64,000 nucleotides of DNA. Origin: Croceifilum oryzae (GTDB lineage Bacteria > Bacillota > Bacilli > Thermoactinomycetales > Thermoactinomycetaceae). The notes below the pieces were generated by a model. That model saw only the letters and a list, made by a program, of their open reading frames with translations, was not told where the DNA came from and made no database searches. A program made the position numbers and the translations under genes. Location: positions 62,001 to 126,000 of the forward strand of contig NZ_JAUSUV010000008.1 of NCBI RefSeq assembly GCF_030814315.1, written 5' to 3'. Below are positions 45,737-54,162 of the stretch, in pieces (the first letter of the stretch is position 1; each line of letters starts with the position of its first letter).

Positions 45737-46069
45737 TTAGTCGAGTAGCTTCCCGGATATTAGGGTTTGAAGGTATACGTTGGTAACCAGGGCATCCGGC
45801 GTTTCGTGGAAGGATGGGGCGGCTAGGCCGTCCGTGAGGCAAAGGGTTTGGTATAGGTTTTCGTATTTCCTGATTTTTACCGAGCTGCCGTTGAAGTGAT
45901 ATACTATCGAGTCAATGATCCCTCGTTCTAATGCCTCTAGTGTTGGTGCAATGTGGGGGGATTCTGGGGTAGTGCTGGCCGCTATGTGGCTATCTACTTC
46001 CTTTATTGCTTGGCGGTACTCCGTTGCTTCAATCCCGGCGGTTAGTAGTGTTTTTACTGGGTTTTTCAT
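45737..46069 (-). CDS. Hypothetical protein, accessory gene 3
   Basis: This 110-residue protein starts at ATG 46069 after AAAGGAGGAA. It is mostly helical (ATEYRQAIKEVDSHIAAST, TLEALERGIIDSIVYHF) with a K/R-rich middle. I do not recognise it. It is controlled by cassette R2 (46091-46183) and followed by a strong terminator, so it is a one-gene unit. Confidence 0.75.
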   Translation of the reverse strand: MKNPVKTLLTAGIEATEYRQAIKEVDSHIAASTTPESPHIAPTLEALERGIIDSIVYHFNGSSVKIRKYENLYQTLCLTDGLAAPSFHETPDALVTNVYLQTLISGKLLD

Positions 46070-46090
46070 ACTGTATTCCTCCTTTGATTT

Positions 46091-46183
46091 TGTACCTCGT
46101 TGGTACAGTCACATCATAGCTCTGAATGAAAAGTTAATCAACGTAATACGTGAATTAATTAATTATTTTCGTATATAGTTAAT
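46091..46183 (-). promoter_or_regulatory. Repeated promoter/operator cassette, copy R2
   Basis: -35 TTGATT (46136-46141) and -10 TATGAT (46113-46118) are 17 bp apart. The operator core lies at 46141-46151. The leader hairpin is GTACC AACGA GGTAC. More than 85 of ~93 bases match R1. The shared block extends to a GACGAATCTA motif at 46190-46199, also found near R1 at 45660. Confidence 0.85.
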
Positions 46184-46323
46184 GAAATGGACGAATCTAC
46201 GCATTTATATATTAATGTATTAATGAATTAACGTTTTAAGGTAACAAAATGTGGATTTTGTTACGTTGCATATTACGTTTATAAGTGGGATAGGGCCTCT
46301 AAAAATGAGTGTACTTAGGGGTA

Positions 46324-46358
46324 ATAAAAATAAGGGCCACCCAGTTGGGTAGCCCAGT
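46324..46358 (-). terminator. Terminator after accessory gene 4
   Basis: GGGCTACCC AACT GGGTGGCCC is followed by TTATTTTTATT on the minus strand. The 180 bp between it and R2 hold AT-rich DNA only. Confidence 0.8.
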
Positions 46359-46364
46359 CGTTGC

Positions 46365-46544
46365 CTATTTCTCACTTTCTAGTATTAGGCGGAACTCGTT
46401 CAGTTCGTACCGTGTATCGCTATAGGTATCCTTGTACTCCTCACCTAGTAGGTAGGGGCAGTGGGCTAGTAGGTGGTTTAAAAAAGTTACTTGCTCCTCC
46501 GTGAGTTGCCAGTTTACTACTTTATTGCCGAGTGCGTCTTTCAT
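46365..46544 (-). CDS. Small hypothetical protein, accessory gene 4
   Basis: This 59-residue protein starts at ATG 46544 after AAAGGAGGAAAAC. The sequence KDALGNKVVNWQLTEEQVTFLNHLLAHCPYLLGEEYKDTYSDTRYELNEFRLIL is acidic and helical, of the small HTH-inhibitor type in appearance only. No known family. It is driven by cassette R3 and followed by its own terminator. Confidence 0.72.
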   Translation of the reverse strand: MKDALGNKVVNWQLTEEQVTFLNHLLAHCPYLLGEEYKDTYSDTRYELNEFRLILESEK

Positions 46545-46563
46545 ATTGTTTTCCTCCTTTTTT

Positions 46564-46663
46564 TGTACCTTTTCGGGTACAGTCACATCATAGCTCTGAA
46601 TGAAAAGTTAATCAACGTAATACGTGAATTTATTTTTTATTTTCGTTATAAGTTAATAAATGG
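46564..46663 (-). promoter_or_regulatory. Repeated promoter/operator cassette, copy R3
   Basis: -35 TTGATT (46610-46615) and -10 TATGAT (46587-46592) are 17 bp apart, with the operator core at 46615-46625. The leader stem GTACC/GGTAC is kept while its loop differs (CGAAAA). Its upstream end lies 20 bp from the TerL start on the other strand. Confidence 0.83.
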
Positions 46664-46680
46664 CCGCGAGGTGGTTATAA

Positions 46681-47973
46681 TTGGACAAAAATCAATCCCT
46701 TGCATTATCGGTCAGCTCCCTAACGGAAGGCGAACGGCAAGAACTCCTTGGTTCCCTATCGGCTGAGGAAGCCCAGGGCCTTCTTTACGATTGGCGATTT
46801 TGGGCTCGGCCAAATCAGTTGCCTCCCAAAGGTAACTGGCGAACGTGGTTGTTGCTCGCGGGCAGGGGCTTTGGCAAGACAAGGACGGGGGCCGAATGGG
46901 TAAGGTCACTAGTGGAAACGGAACAAGCCAAACGAATCGCCCTAGTAGCTCCCACGGCCGCGGATGCCAGGGACGTAGTAGTCGAGGGAGAATCGGGGAT
47001 CATGGCGATCTCATCACCTTGGTTTATGCCAATATACGAACCTTCAAAACGACGTATTACTTGGCCCAACGGAGCTATAGCCACTTTATACTCGGCCGAT
47101 GAGCCAGAAAGATTACGTGGTCCACAACACGATGCCGCTTGGTGCGACGAACTCGCAGCCTGGCGATACCCGGATAGTTGGGATATGTTGCTATTTGGAC
47201 TGCGCTTGGGAAAAGATCCACGAGTGGTGGTAACGACTACCCCGAAGCCTACACCTATTATTAAATCGCTTGTGAAAGCTGAAACTACAGCGATAACAAA
47301 GGGTTCCACGTTTGACAATGCAGAGAACTTGGCCCCTGCCTTTTTAAAGCAAATCTTGTCCAAGTATGATGGAACGAGATTAGGAAGACAGGAATTGTAT
47401 GCTGACATACTCGATGACAACCCGGGAGCTCTATGGAACCAACGCATGGTGGACAAGCTCCGGGTGAAAGAATATCCCGATCTCGTTCGGGTAGTAGTCG
47501 CCATTGACCCGGCTGTTACGAGTAGTGATGAATCGGATGAAACGGGAATGATTGTGGCAGGAGTAGGAGTGGACGGACATGGATATGTACTAGAAGATCT
47601 ATCTCTTCGCAGCACACCGGATGGATGGGCTCGAATAGCAGTGGAAGCGTATCATCGTCACCGGGCAGATCGGGTAGTCGCGGAAACCAATAATGGCGGA
47701 GATATGGTGGAGCATACGATTCGAACTGTGGATGCAACTGTATCATATAAAAAGCTCCATGCTTCTCGGGGAAAGTTAACCCGGGCGGAGCCCATCGCCG
47801 CATTGTATGAACAGGGACGTGTCCACCATGTTGGTGATTTTGGAGACCTGGAGGATCAGCTGTGTTCGTGGACTCCGGGTGAAAAGTCTCCAGATAGAAT
47901 GGACGCTTTGGTGTGGTCACTAACTGAGTTAATGTTAGATACCAAACTAGAACCACGAATCAGAGAGCTATAG
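46681..47973 (+). CDS. Terminase large subunit
   Basis: This packaging motor and nuclease has 430 residues. The ATPase Walker A is LLLAGRGFGKTRTGAEWV and the Walker B HDAAWCDELAAW. The C-terminal RNase H-like nuclease shows the acidic sites VVVAIDPAVTS and PDRMDALVWSLTEL. TTG 46681 has GAGGTGG upstream. It is separated from TerS by the reverse-strand genes. Confidence 0.93.
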   Translation: MDKNQSLALSVSSLTEGERQELLGSLSAEEAQGLLYDWRFWARPNQLPPKGNWRTWLLLAGRGFGKTRTGAEWVRSLVETEQAKRIALVAPTAADARDVVVEGESGIMAISSPWFMPIYEPSKRRITWPNGAIATLYSADEPERLRGPQHDAAWCDELAAWRYPDSWDMLLFGLRLGKDPRVVVTTTPKPTPIIKSLVKAETTAITKGSTFDNAENLAPAFLKQILSKYDGTRLGRQELYADILDDNPGALWNQRMVDKLRVKEYPDLVRVVVAIDPAVTSSDESDETGMIVAGVGVDGHGYVLEDLSLRSTPDGWARIAVEAYHRHRADRVVAETNNGGDMVEHTIRTVDATVSYKKLHASRGKLTRAEPIAALYEQGRVHHVGDFGDLEDQLCSWTPGEKSPDRMDALVWSLTELMLDTKLEPRIREL

Positions 47974-47977
47974 GGGG

Positions 47978-50020
47978 GTGAGACTTATACTTCGTGAGAA
48001 AATCGGTAGATGGTTGCTAAAGTCATCCAATAGTGCTCCTTTCCTAATTGGTAATAATCAAAACGGTGTTCCACAGTACAATTCTTGGGATGCTGGAAAA
48101 GCAATCCGAGAAGGTTATAAGGCGAGTACATGGGTGTATGCCTGTATTCGGAAACTATCGGATCAGATTGCATCGGTTCCTCTCGTTGTATGGAAGAAGT
48201 CGGGAAAGTCAGAGTGGATTCGTGCGCCTGAGCATCCGCTAGAACAGCTTTTACAAAGGCCTAATCCCAGAATGACGGGGATTCAAATGAATAAAGCCAT
48301 GACCACCTATCTCCACCTTGCAGGGAATCATTATTGGTACATCATTGAGGTAGGAGGGGTTCCCAGAGAACTATGGCCTTTGAGACCAGACAGAGTTCGC
48401 CCTATTCCATCGAAAACCGAATTTATTGGAGGTTATCAATATAATCTGGATGGAGTAAGCCAGTATTTTGATGTGAATGAAATTTCCCACTTCCGGTTCC
48501 TAGATCCATACAATGATTTTTTAGGTATGAGCTCCTTGCAGGCTGTGGCTAGGATTGTTGACTCTGACAGTGAAGCTGTTAATTGGAATAGAAGCAGTAT
48601 GGAGAACCGTGCAGTTCCACCCGGAGCCCTGGTAGCAGATGGAAACTTAACGGAGGACCAATTCACACGTCTCAAAGGGGAAGTCGAACAGAAAATATCT
48701 GGTGTGAAGAATGCGAGAAAGCCCCTTCTACTCGAGGCAGGTTTAAAGTGGCAGTCTCTAGCCATTTCACCTACTGATATGGATTTTATCGAAGGTAGAA
48801 GACTAAATAGGGAAGAGATATGCGCGGCGTTTGGTGTTCCACCTGTTCTGGTCGGCATTCAGGATGCGAGCACCTATAACAATTATGAAACAGCCAAACG
48901 AGCTCTGTGGGAAGATACGATTATTCCCTATTTGGAAGATATTGTGGCTCAAGTTAATCAGGATCTCACACCGCGGTTTGGAGACAACCTGTGGGTGGAG
49001 CCGGACTTAACCGAGGTCCCAGCCCTCCAAGAGAAATTTGATGATAAAGTTACCTCAGCCCAGAAACTATGGGCCATGGGAGTTCCTTTTGAGAAATTGA
49101 ACGAGCGTCTGGAACTAGGGATGGATGATATTCCAGATTCAGATTTACAATGGGTCCCGAGTGGAGTGGTTCCGGTTCATGAAACGGATGGAAAGGAACC
49201 CTCTAAGCCAGAACTAGATGAAGAAAGTTCCAAGGAAGCACGATTCTCCAAGGGTTTGAATCTAGAAACTGAAGAGCAGAGAACGATCTATTGGAAGGCA
49301 ACGGATCAACATAGAGAGCGATACGTTGGTCCAGTTACGAATCGAATAAGAAATCAATTTCGATCCGAAGAGAAAAAGGCAATCAAGTCACTCAAACGAA
49401 GCAACGGAGATGTAGATGATGTAACTTCCGTTATTCGTGGACAAAAAAACGAATGGGAGAAGCTCCTTACAAGCACCTATATAGCTGTCATGAAAGATTT
49501 CGGAACTTCTACTTGGGAGGAACTGAAATCTTCTTTTGTTTCCTTTGAGACGAAAGAAGAAACCTTTGATGTCTGGAGTACCGAGATCAAGAAATGGATT
49601 TCTTTGGTGGTTGGGGAGAAAATCACCCAAATTATCCAAACCACGCTGGATCTCGTTCGAAAGGTATTGCTCGAAGGAGTGATGGAAGGAGAGGGCATTC
49701 CGCAATTAGCCAAACGACTACAAAAAGTGTATGACGGATTTTCCTCACAAAGAGCGGTCACGATCGCCCGGACGGAAGTGATTTCAGCCAGTAATGCGGC
49801 AAGTCGGTTCGCAGCCAAGCAATCAGAATTGGAACTAGTAAAAGAGTGGATCTCCACACGAGATTCACGCACTCGGCCTTCACATCAATATTTAGATCGA
49901 GAACGGAGAGAGTTGGATGAAGTCTATTCCAACGGTCTCATGTTTCCGGGCGATCCTACTGGAAAGGCAACCGAGACAATCAAATGTAGATGTACAGAGG
50001 GATATATATTGAAGGAATGA
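47978..50020 (+). CDS. Phage portal protein fused to a MuF-like head morphogenesis domain
   Basis: The N-terminal ~400 residues are an HK97-type portal (STWVYACIRKLSDQIASVPLVVW, then FGVPPVLVGI). After an acidic linker (~395-425), the C-terminal ~250 residues are an SPP1 gp7/MuF-like domain, ending TIARTEVISASNAAS, RPSHQYLDR, FPGDPTGKATETIKCRCTEGYI. In most phages these are two genes. One open frame of 680 codons covers both. GTG 47978 directly follows a run of G that acts as ribosome site. Forms the DNA entry vertex. Confidence 0.9.
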   Translation: MRLILREKIGRWLLKSSNSAPFLIGNNQNGVPQYNSWDAGKAIREGYKASTWVYACIRKLSDQIASVPLVVWKKSGKSEWIRAPEHPLEQLLQRPNPRMTGIQMNKAMTTYLHLAGNHYWYIIEVGGVPRELWPLRPDRVRPIPSKTEFIGGYQYNLDGVSQYFDVNEISHFRFLDPYNDFLGMSSLQAVARIVDSDSEAVNWNRSSMENRAVPPGALVADGNLTEDQFTRLKGEVEQKISGVKNARKPLLLEAGLKWQSLAISPTDMDFIEGRRLNREEICAAFGVPPVLVGIQDASTYNNYETAKRALWEDTIIPYLEDIVAQVNQDLTPRFGDNLWVEPDLTEVPALQEKFDDKVTSAQKLWAMGVPFEKLNERLELGMDDIPDSDLQWVPSGVVPVHETDGKEPSKPELDEESSKEARFSKGLNLETEEQRTIYWKATDQHRERYVGPVTNRIRNQFRSEEKKAIKSLKRSNGDVDDVTSVIRGQKNEWEKLLTSTYIAVMKDFGTSTWEELKSSFVSFETKEETFDVWSTEIKKWISLVVGEKITQIIQTTLDLVRKVLLEGVMEGEGIPQLAKRLQKVYDGFSSQRAVTIARTEVISASNAASRFAAKQSELELVKEWISTRDSRTRPSHQYLDRERRELDEVYSNGLMFPGDPTGKATETIKCRCTEGYILKE

Positions 50021-50036
50021 AGGGAGGGTTAATCAA

Positions 50037-50741
50037 TTGAAATACAAATCATTTCCAGTTGAGTATAAGGTTGATGAGTCAAAAAGGGAGATTGAAGCAT
50101 ATGTATCCATTTTTGACCATGTTGATGCAGGGAAAGATAGAGTCAAACAGGGCGCGTTCTTAAAAACACTTCAAGAAGAGCACAAACAACCACGCATCAA
50201 GGCTCTCTACCAACACGATCCAAAATGCCCTGTTGGAAGACCACGAGTGATGGAAGAGGATTCGACGGGACTGTTCACCATTACCCCGATATCCAAGACG
50301 ACACTCGGCAATGATCTCCTTATACTCGCCCAAGATGGTGTTATTACAGAAACAAGCATTGGATACGGTACAGTTAAGGAACAATGGGATCAAGATGAAG
50401 GAATTCGCGATCTGATGGAGCTAAAGTTGTGGGAGTACAGTTATGTTACTTGGGGGATGAACGATTTAGCTCTCGTCACAGGTGTAAAGTCTTTGGATCA
50501 ACTGTGGAACTATCTCGATGTGGTGCATGAGTGTCAAAAAGAAGTAAAGGCTGGACGGATGTTATCGGAGAAAAACCGTCTCTTGGTTCAACAAGCACAT
50601 GATGCACTGGGCAATCTACTACTTCAAGTGGATGATTCTAAGAATGCAGAAGATCCACACTTAATGGAAGTAAAACGATTGGCTGAAGAGATCCAGTTGG
50701 AAGTGGATCTAAATAATATACTAAAAGAGGTGTCGCGCTAA
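50037..50741 (+). CDS. HK97-family prohead protease
   Basis: This 234-residue enzyme matures the capsid. It reads SFPVEYKVDESKREIEAYVSIFDHVDAGKDRVKQGAF, with the likely catalytic histidine in YQHDPKCPVGRP and serine in ITETSIGYG. A long C-terminal helical part may act as scaffold. TTG 50037 follows GGAGGG. Its stop overlaps the capsid start (TAATG). Confidence 0.93.
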   Translation: MKYKSFPVEYKVDESKREIEAYVSIFDHVDAGKDRVKQGAFLKTLQEEHKQPRIKALYQHDPKCPVGRPRVMEEDSTGLFTITPISKTTLGNDLLILAQDGVITETSIGYGTVKEQWDQDEGIRDLMELKLWEYSYVTWGMNDLALVTGVKSLDQLWNYLDVVHECQKEVKAGRMLSEKNRLLVQQAHDALGNLLLQVDDSKNAEDPHLMEVKRLAEEIQLEVDLNNILKEVSR

Positions 50742-51970
50742 TGGCAGATATGCTAAAAGAACTGTTAGAAGGAATTAAACAAAATACAGCAGGGCTCCGA
50801 TCCGAACTGGATGAATTGAAAAGCAAACATCTATTGGAAGATCCGCTTTTGAAAGAGAAATTGGAACGCTACGATCAAGAGTTTGTAGAACTGAAAAATT
50901 CATATGAGAAAGAAAAAAAGGCCCGTGAGCAGGTGGAATTGAAACTGCAACGGGCTAAATTTTTGTCTGGAGATCCTCAAGATCCAATCAGTGAAGAGCA
51001 GAAATTGCAGAAAAAAGCCTTTGAGAAATTTATCCGTTATGGTGTAGGAGAATCGTCCAAGGCCTCGTGGGCTCCAGATGAGTGGAAAGCGTTGTCTTCA
51101 CTCTCTGACCAAGACGGTGGTTTCTTGATTCTCCCCGATTTCGAGAATGAAATTTTGAAAATAGCTCAGAATTCGGCCGAAGTTCGTCCTGTCTCCAACG
51201 TTGGAACGACAAATCGAGACCGAGTTCAAGTCGGTAAGATTACCCAACGTGCCGTCATTGGCTGGGGAAATGAAAACGTAGCGGTTGATCCTCAAGACTT
51301 GAAGTTTGGTTTAGAAGACATGCCCATCAATGAGATTACTGCGCTTGTGTTGATCCCAAACTCTACACTGGAAGACGCTGGAGCAAATATCTTTAGTGAG
51401 TTGTCCATGATATTTGGAGAGGACATAGCGGCCGAAGAGGACGATCAGTTTATGATCGGCCATGGGGTTGGGAGACCAGAAGGAATCCTATCGAATGCCG
51501 AAGTACAGTCCCGTTACGTCTCATCGGGAGTGGCTGGAGCTCTCACCGACCCCACGCATAATGGTGTGGATTGCCTGATTCAAGCACAATACAAACTTAA
51601 AAAGATCTATCGCAGGAGCGGAGTCTGGGCTTTTAATAGCACGACAGAAGGAATCATCCGCCAAGTCAAAAATGCAAACGGAGATTATGTTTGGCAACCG
51701 CCTGTGCAAGCAGGGGCTCCAGCGACCTTACTCGGAAATTCAATCATCAATCCAGAGGGCACTCCCGACATTGCTGCCAATTCGTATCCAATCTTATTTG
51801 GAGACTTCCGTCGTGGCTACCGAATTCGAGATCGGAAAGGGATGACAATCCAACGATTGGTGGAGCGTTATGCCGAATATAGACAAACGGGTTTCCTCAT
51901 TACCAAGCGTGTGGGTGGTCAGGTGGTATTAGCTGAATCATTCGTTCCAATAAAAATTGCCACTAGCTAG
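50741..51970 (+). CDS. HK97-fold major capsid protein
   Basis: This 409-residue protein has a ~100-residue N-terminal coiled-coil delta domain, which is cut off during maturation. The HK97 core starts near residue 125 (SSLSDQDGGFLILPDFENEILKIAQNSAEVRPVSNVG) and ends TGFLITKRVGGQVVLAESFVPIKIA. It follows the protease by one-base coupling. Confidence 0.94.
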   Translation: MADMLKELLEGIKQNTAGLRSELDELKSKHLLEDPLLKEKLERYDQEFVELKNSYEKEKKAREQVELKLQRAKFLSGDPQDPISEEQKLQKKAFEKFIRYGVGESSKASWAPDEWKALSSLSDQDGGFLILPDFENEILKIAQNSAEVRPVSNVGTTNRDRVQVGKITQRAVIGWGNENVAVDPQDLKFGLEDMPINEITALVLIPNSTLEDAGANIFSELSMIFGEDIAAEEDDQFMIGHGVGRPEGILSNAEVQSRYVSSGVAGALTDPTHNGVDCLIQAQYKLKKIYRRSGVWAFNSTTEGIIRQVKNANGDYVWQPPVQAGAPATLLGNSIINPEGTPDIAANSYPILFGDFRRGYRIRDRKGMTIQRLVERYAEYRQTGFLITKRVGGQVVLAESFVPIKIATS

Positions 51971-51987
51971 TGTTAGTGGCTTTTTCA
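51957..51987 (+). terminator. Terminator at the capsid gene end
   Basis: GCCACTA / TAGTGGC stem followed by TTTTT. The capsid stop lies in the loop. It limits read-through into the reversed gene that follows. Confidence 0.75.
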
Positions 51988-52048
51988 CATCCAGTATCAA
52001 TATATTTTTTTCTATGTTTTGGCAACGATACAATCGTAGCTCTTATCG

Positions 52049-52570
52049 CTATTTCCATATACGTTCCTTATATCTCATATTTGTCCATTTTTCACTTAAA
52101 GTAGGATTATATTTGCATTCAAGTTTATCCATGCTCACTATTATGATAGCCATGGTATGAGTTAATGCATTGTCGGCTTTAGACACCTTTTCATGAGATG
52201 GCATTTGTTGACTATCGAGATCCGTGAGTACGGGAAGTACATTCGTAATCAAGTGATCAATCGGATTAATAATATAATCTTGCTCGTAATAATTGGTAGA
52301 GTATTGCATAAAAATCTGATCTAGTTGATCAAATAAACTTGATGGATCATAAGGTCCACACTCATCATTTAGCTCATCAAAAAGTTCAAAGTAAAAATGA
52401 TTTACTTTGTTGTATAGATTTTCTAATGAGGATCTTCTTATTTTATAAACTTCTGTTCTACGCTGTTCGCGTCCTGCGACTCTACCTGAAACGACAGAAC
52501 CTATAACAGTTCCTACTACACCAATAGCACCACCAACAAATAATGATAAATAAAAATTTGAATCAGCCAA
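52049..52570 (-). CDS. Membrane-anchored hypothetical protein, reversed accessory gene
   Basis: This 173-residue protein starts at TTG 52570 after GGAGGAACATGAA. One N-terminal membrane segment (FYLSLFVGGAIGVVGTVIGSVVSG) is followed by a basic stretch (REQRRTEVYKIRRSS) and a ~120-residue helical cytoplasmic domain. I do not recognise it. It is the only reversed gene within the structural block and lies between capsid and connector genes, a moron position. Superinfection exclusion is a reasonable guess, not shown. Confidence 0.75.
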   Translation of the reverse strand: MADSNFYLSLFVGGAIGVVGTVIGSVVSGRVAGREQRRTEVYKIRRSSLENLYNKVNHFYFELFDELNDECGPYDPSSLFDQLDQIFMQYSTNYYEQDYIINPIDHLITNVLPVLTDLDSQQMPSHEKVSKADNALTHTMAIIIVSMDKLECKYNPTLSEKWTNMRYKERIWK

Positions 52571-52657
52571 TTCATGTTCCTCCAGTATGAATATTGTTTT
52601 AGTTAAAATGATGCCCTTATTAAGGGCTTTTAATTTTTTAAAGGAGAGTGACCATAC

Positions 52658-53047
52658 GTGCATGATGTAAAGAGCAGTATTAAGTTAGTCGAACATATAC
52701 CAGCTGGATCGCAATCGGCTGGAACAGTAAATGGTACAACCTTAGATCTCCAAGGGTTTACCAATATTTCTTTCTTCATCTCCTGTGGGACGGTTGGAGC
52801 AAATGGAACAGTTCAAGTGAAAATTCAACATAGTGATAATGGATCAAAATGGACGGATTCTAGGCAGATTGATACAGGGGATGTAGTTTCTCTCCCACAG
52901 CAATCGGCTGTTTTTTCGGATCGGTTACATGTGGTGAACCCAATTCATAGATATTACCGGGTAGTCCTTACCATTGGAACAGCCGCATCAATAGTCGGTG
53001 TGATGGTTGTACTGGGTGGAGCGCGTCACAAACCGATTCATTACTAG
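52658..53047 (+). CDS. Phage structural protein, possible decoration protein
   Basis: This 129-residue protein is beta-rich (AGTVNGTTLDLQGFTNISFFISCGTVGANGTVQVKIQHSDNGSKWTDSRQIDTGD ... YYRVVLTIGTAASIVGVMVVLGG), like a small jelly-roll. GTG 52658 follows AAAGGAGAG. It is next after the capsid in the phage strand order, so capsid decoration or stabilisation is possible. Family not recognised. Confidence 0.65.
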   Translation: MHDVKSSIKLVEHIPAGSQSAGTVNGTTLDLQGFTNISFFISCGTVGANGTVQVKIQHSDNGSKWTDSRQIDTGDVVSLPQQSAVFSDRLHVVNPIHRYYRVVLTIGTAASIVGVMVVLGGARHKPIHY

Positions 53048-53060
53048 GAGTGAAGTCAAA

Positions 53061-53300
53061 ATGAAAATTCGAATGATCCATACGATGTCAGGTAGTCCTG
53101 ATGGATTAACAATATATGTGTATGAGGCAGATCAAATATACGATCTGCCTTCTTCTTTAGCGCGCATCTTCTTAGAAGAAGGATGGGCGAGAGAAGACAA
53201 AGCAATGAATAAAGTTCCAGAGGTGAAAGCAAGTGGAAGAGCTCGTAAACGTAGTGACGCTGGAGGAAGCCAAGCACCACCTCCGAGTGGAGATCAATGA
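53061..53300 (+). CDS. Small hypothetical phage protein
   Basis: This 79-residue protein starts at ATG 53061 after AGGAGTGAAG. It reads KIRMIHTMSGSPDGLTIYVYEADQIYDLPSSLARIFLEEGWARE, then a basic and proline-rich disordered tail. Small proteins with a similar 'Y.AD..YDLP..LA..FL..GWA' core lie at this place in many siphophages. Its last 68 bases overlap the next gene in another frame. Confidence 0.75.
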   Translation: MKIRMIHTMSGSPDGLTIYVYEADQIYDLPSSLARIFLEEGWAREDKAMNKVPEVKASGRARKRSDAGGSQAPPPSGDQ

Positions 53301-53517
53301 GGATGATACGTACATCGAATCACTGATTCAAGTAGCGAGCCAGCAAGCTGGAACGTATACCCGAAGACCTTGGTCTTACTATGGGGCGAATGTTCCACTT
53401 CCGATTAAACAAGCTATTCTTCTAATAATCGGGCATCTATATGAAAATCGCGAGAGTGGAACCATTCCCCTACAAGCTGAGTACCTACTTCAACCATACA
53501 AGCTGTGGTTGCTATGA
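53233..53517 (+). CDS. Head-tail connector protein (HK97 gp6-like)
   Basis: This 94-residue helical protein reads VTLEEAKHHLRVEINEDDTYIESLIQVASQQAGTYTRRPW ... PIKQAILLIIGHLYENRE, the classical gp6-like DNA-packaging/adaptor pattern. GTG 53233 has AGAGGTGAAA upstream, within the previous gene. It forms the ring below the portal. Confidence 0.88.
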   Translation: MEELVNVVTLEEAKHHLRVEINEDDTYIESLIQVASQQAGTYTRRPWSYYGANVPLPIKQAILLIIGHLYENRESGTIPLQAEYLLQPYKLWLL

Positions 53518-53852
53518 AAGCAGGAAGACTTCGACATCGGGTGAAGATTCAGCGATTGGTACTCGGAGAAGACGATGGAATAGGTGGAACGATCCGAAGT
53601 TGGGAGGACGTTGGGACTGTATGGGCTAGGGTCACTCCACTGAGTGGAAGCGAAATGGCCACAGCACAACAGATCCAACCGAGTACAACGCATCGTGTGG
53701 AGATGAGATATCGAAATAATATTCATTCCAGTATGAGGCTCCTATTTCAAGGGAGGAAGTTAGAGATTCTCTCTGTTCAAAATATCGAGGAGTGTAAGAA
53801 AGAGCTCCACTTACTCTGTAAAGAGGTGGGATTAGATGAGCTTTCGGAGTAA
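53514..53852 (+). CDS. Phage head closure protein
   Basis: This 112-residue protein reads AGRLRHRVKIQRLVLGEDDGIGGTIRSWEDVGTVWARVTPLSGSEMATAQQI ... HRVEMRYR, the SPP1 gp16/HK97 gp7-like head-closure pattern. I use ATG 53514, which overlaps the previous stop. GTG 53505 is an alternative. Confidence 0.88.
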   Translation: MKAGRLRHRVKIQRLVLGEDDGIGGTIRSWEDVGTVWARVTPLSGSEMATAQQIQPSTTHRVEMRYRNNIHSSMRLLFQGRKLEILSVQNIEECKKELHLLCKEVGLDELSE

Positions 53853-54162
53853 TTTACCCAAGATGATGAAACAGCTTAAACAGAATGAAAAAAATGCTCT
53901 TGAAGCGGTAGGACTCTTTGTTACGAGAGAAACGAAAATCCGATCTCCGGTTGATACTGGGAGGCTTCGTAGTAGTTACCGCCACCGAGTGAATTCAGAT
54001 AAAAAGAGTGTCCAGATTGGAACGGACGTAACATATGCGACTTATGTGGAAAAAGGGACAAGCTGTTCTAGGCCCCAGCCTCACTTAACACCCGCGTTAG
54101 AAGAGAATCAGGCTCAGATTCAGAAGGTCATCGCCACTCAATTAGGGCGTGGATTGAAATGA
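53836..54162 (+). CDS. HK97 gp10-like tail-connector protein
   Basis: This 108-residue protein contains TRETKIRSPVDTGRLRSSYRHRV ... VTYATYVEKGT, the gp10-family signature (P-V-D-T-G-x-L and Y-x-x-Y-V-E-x-G). It overlaps the head-closure gene by 17 bases. It joins head and tail. Confidence 0.9.
   Translation: MSFRSNLPKMMKQLKQNEKNALEAVGLFVTRETKIRSPVDTGRLRSSYRHRVNSDKKSVQIGTDVTYATYVEKGTSCSRPQPHLTPALEENQAQIQKVIATQLGRGLK

Noticed and set aside
46815-47615. A 266-codon reverse frame inside the terminase gene
   Set aside because: It is antisense to a clear TerL with intact motifs. The serine-rich composition is that of a complementary-strand shadow.
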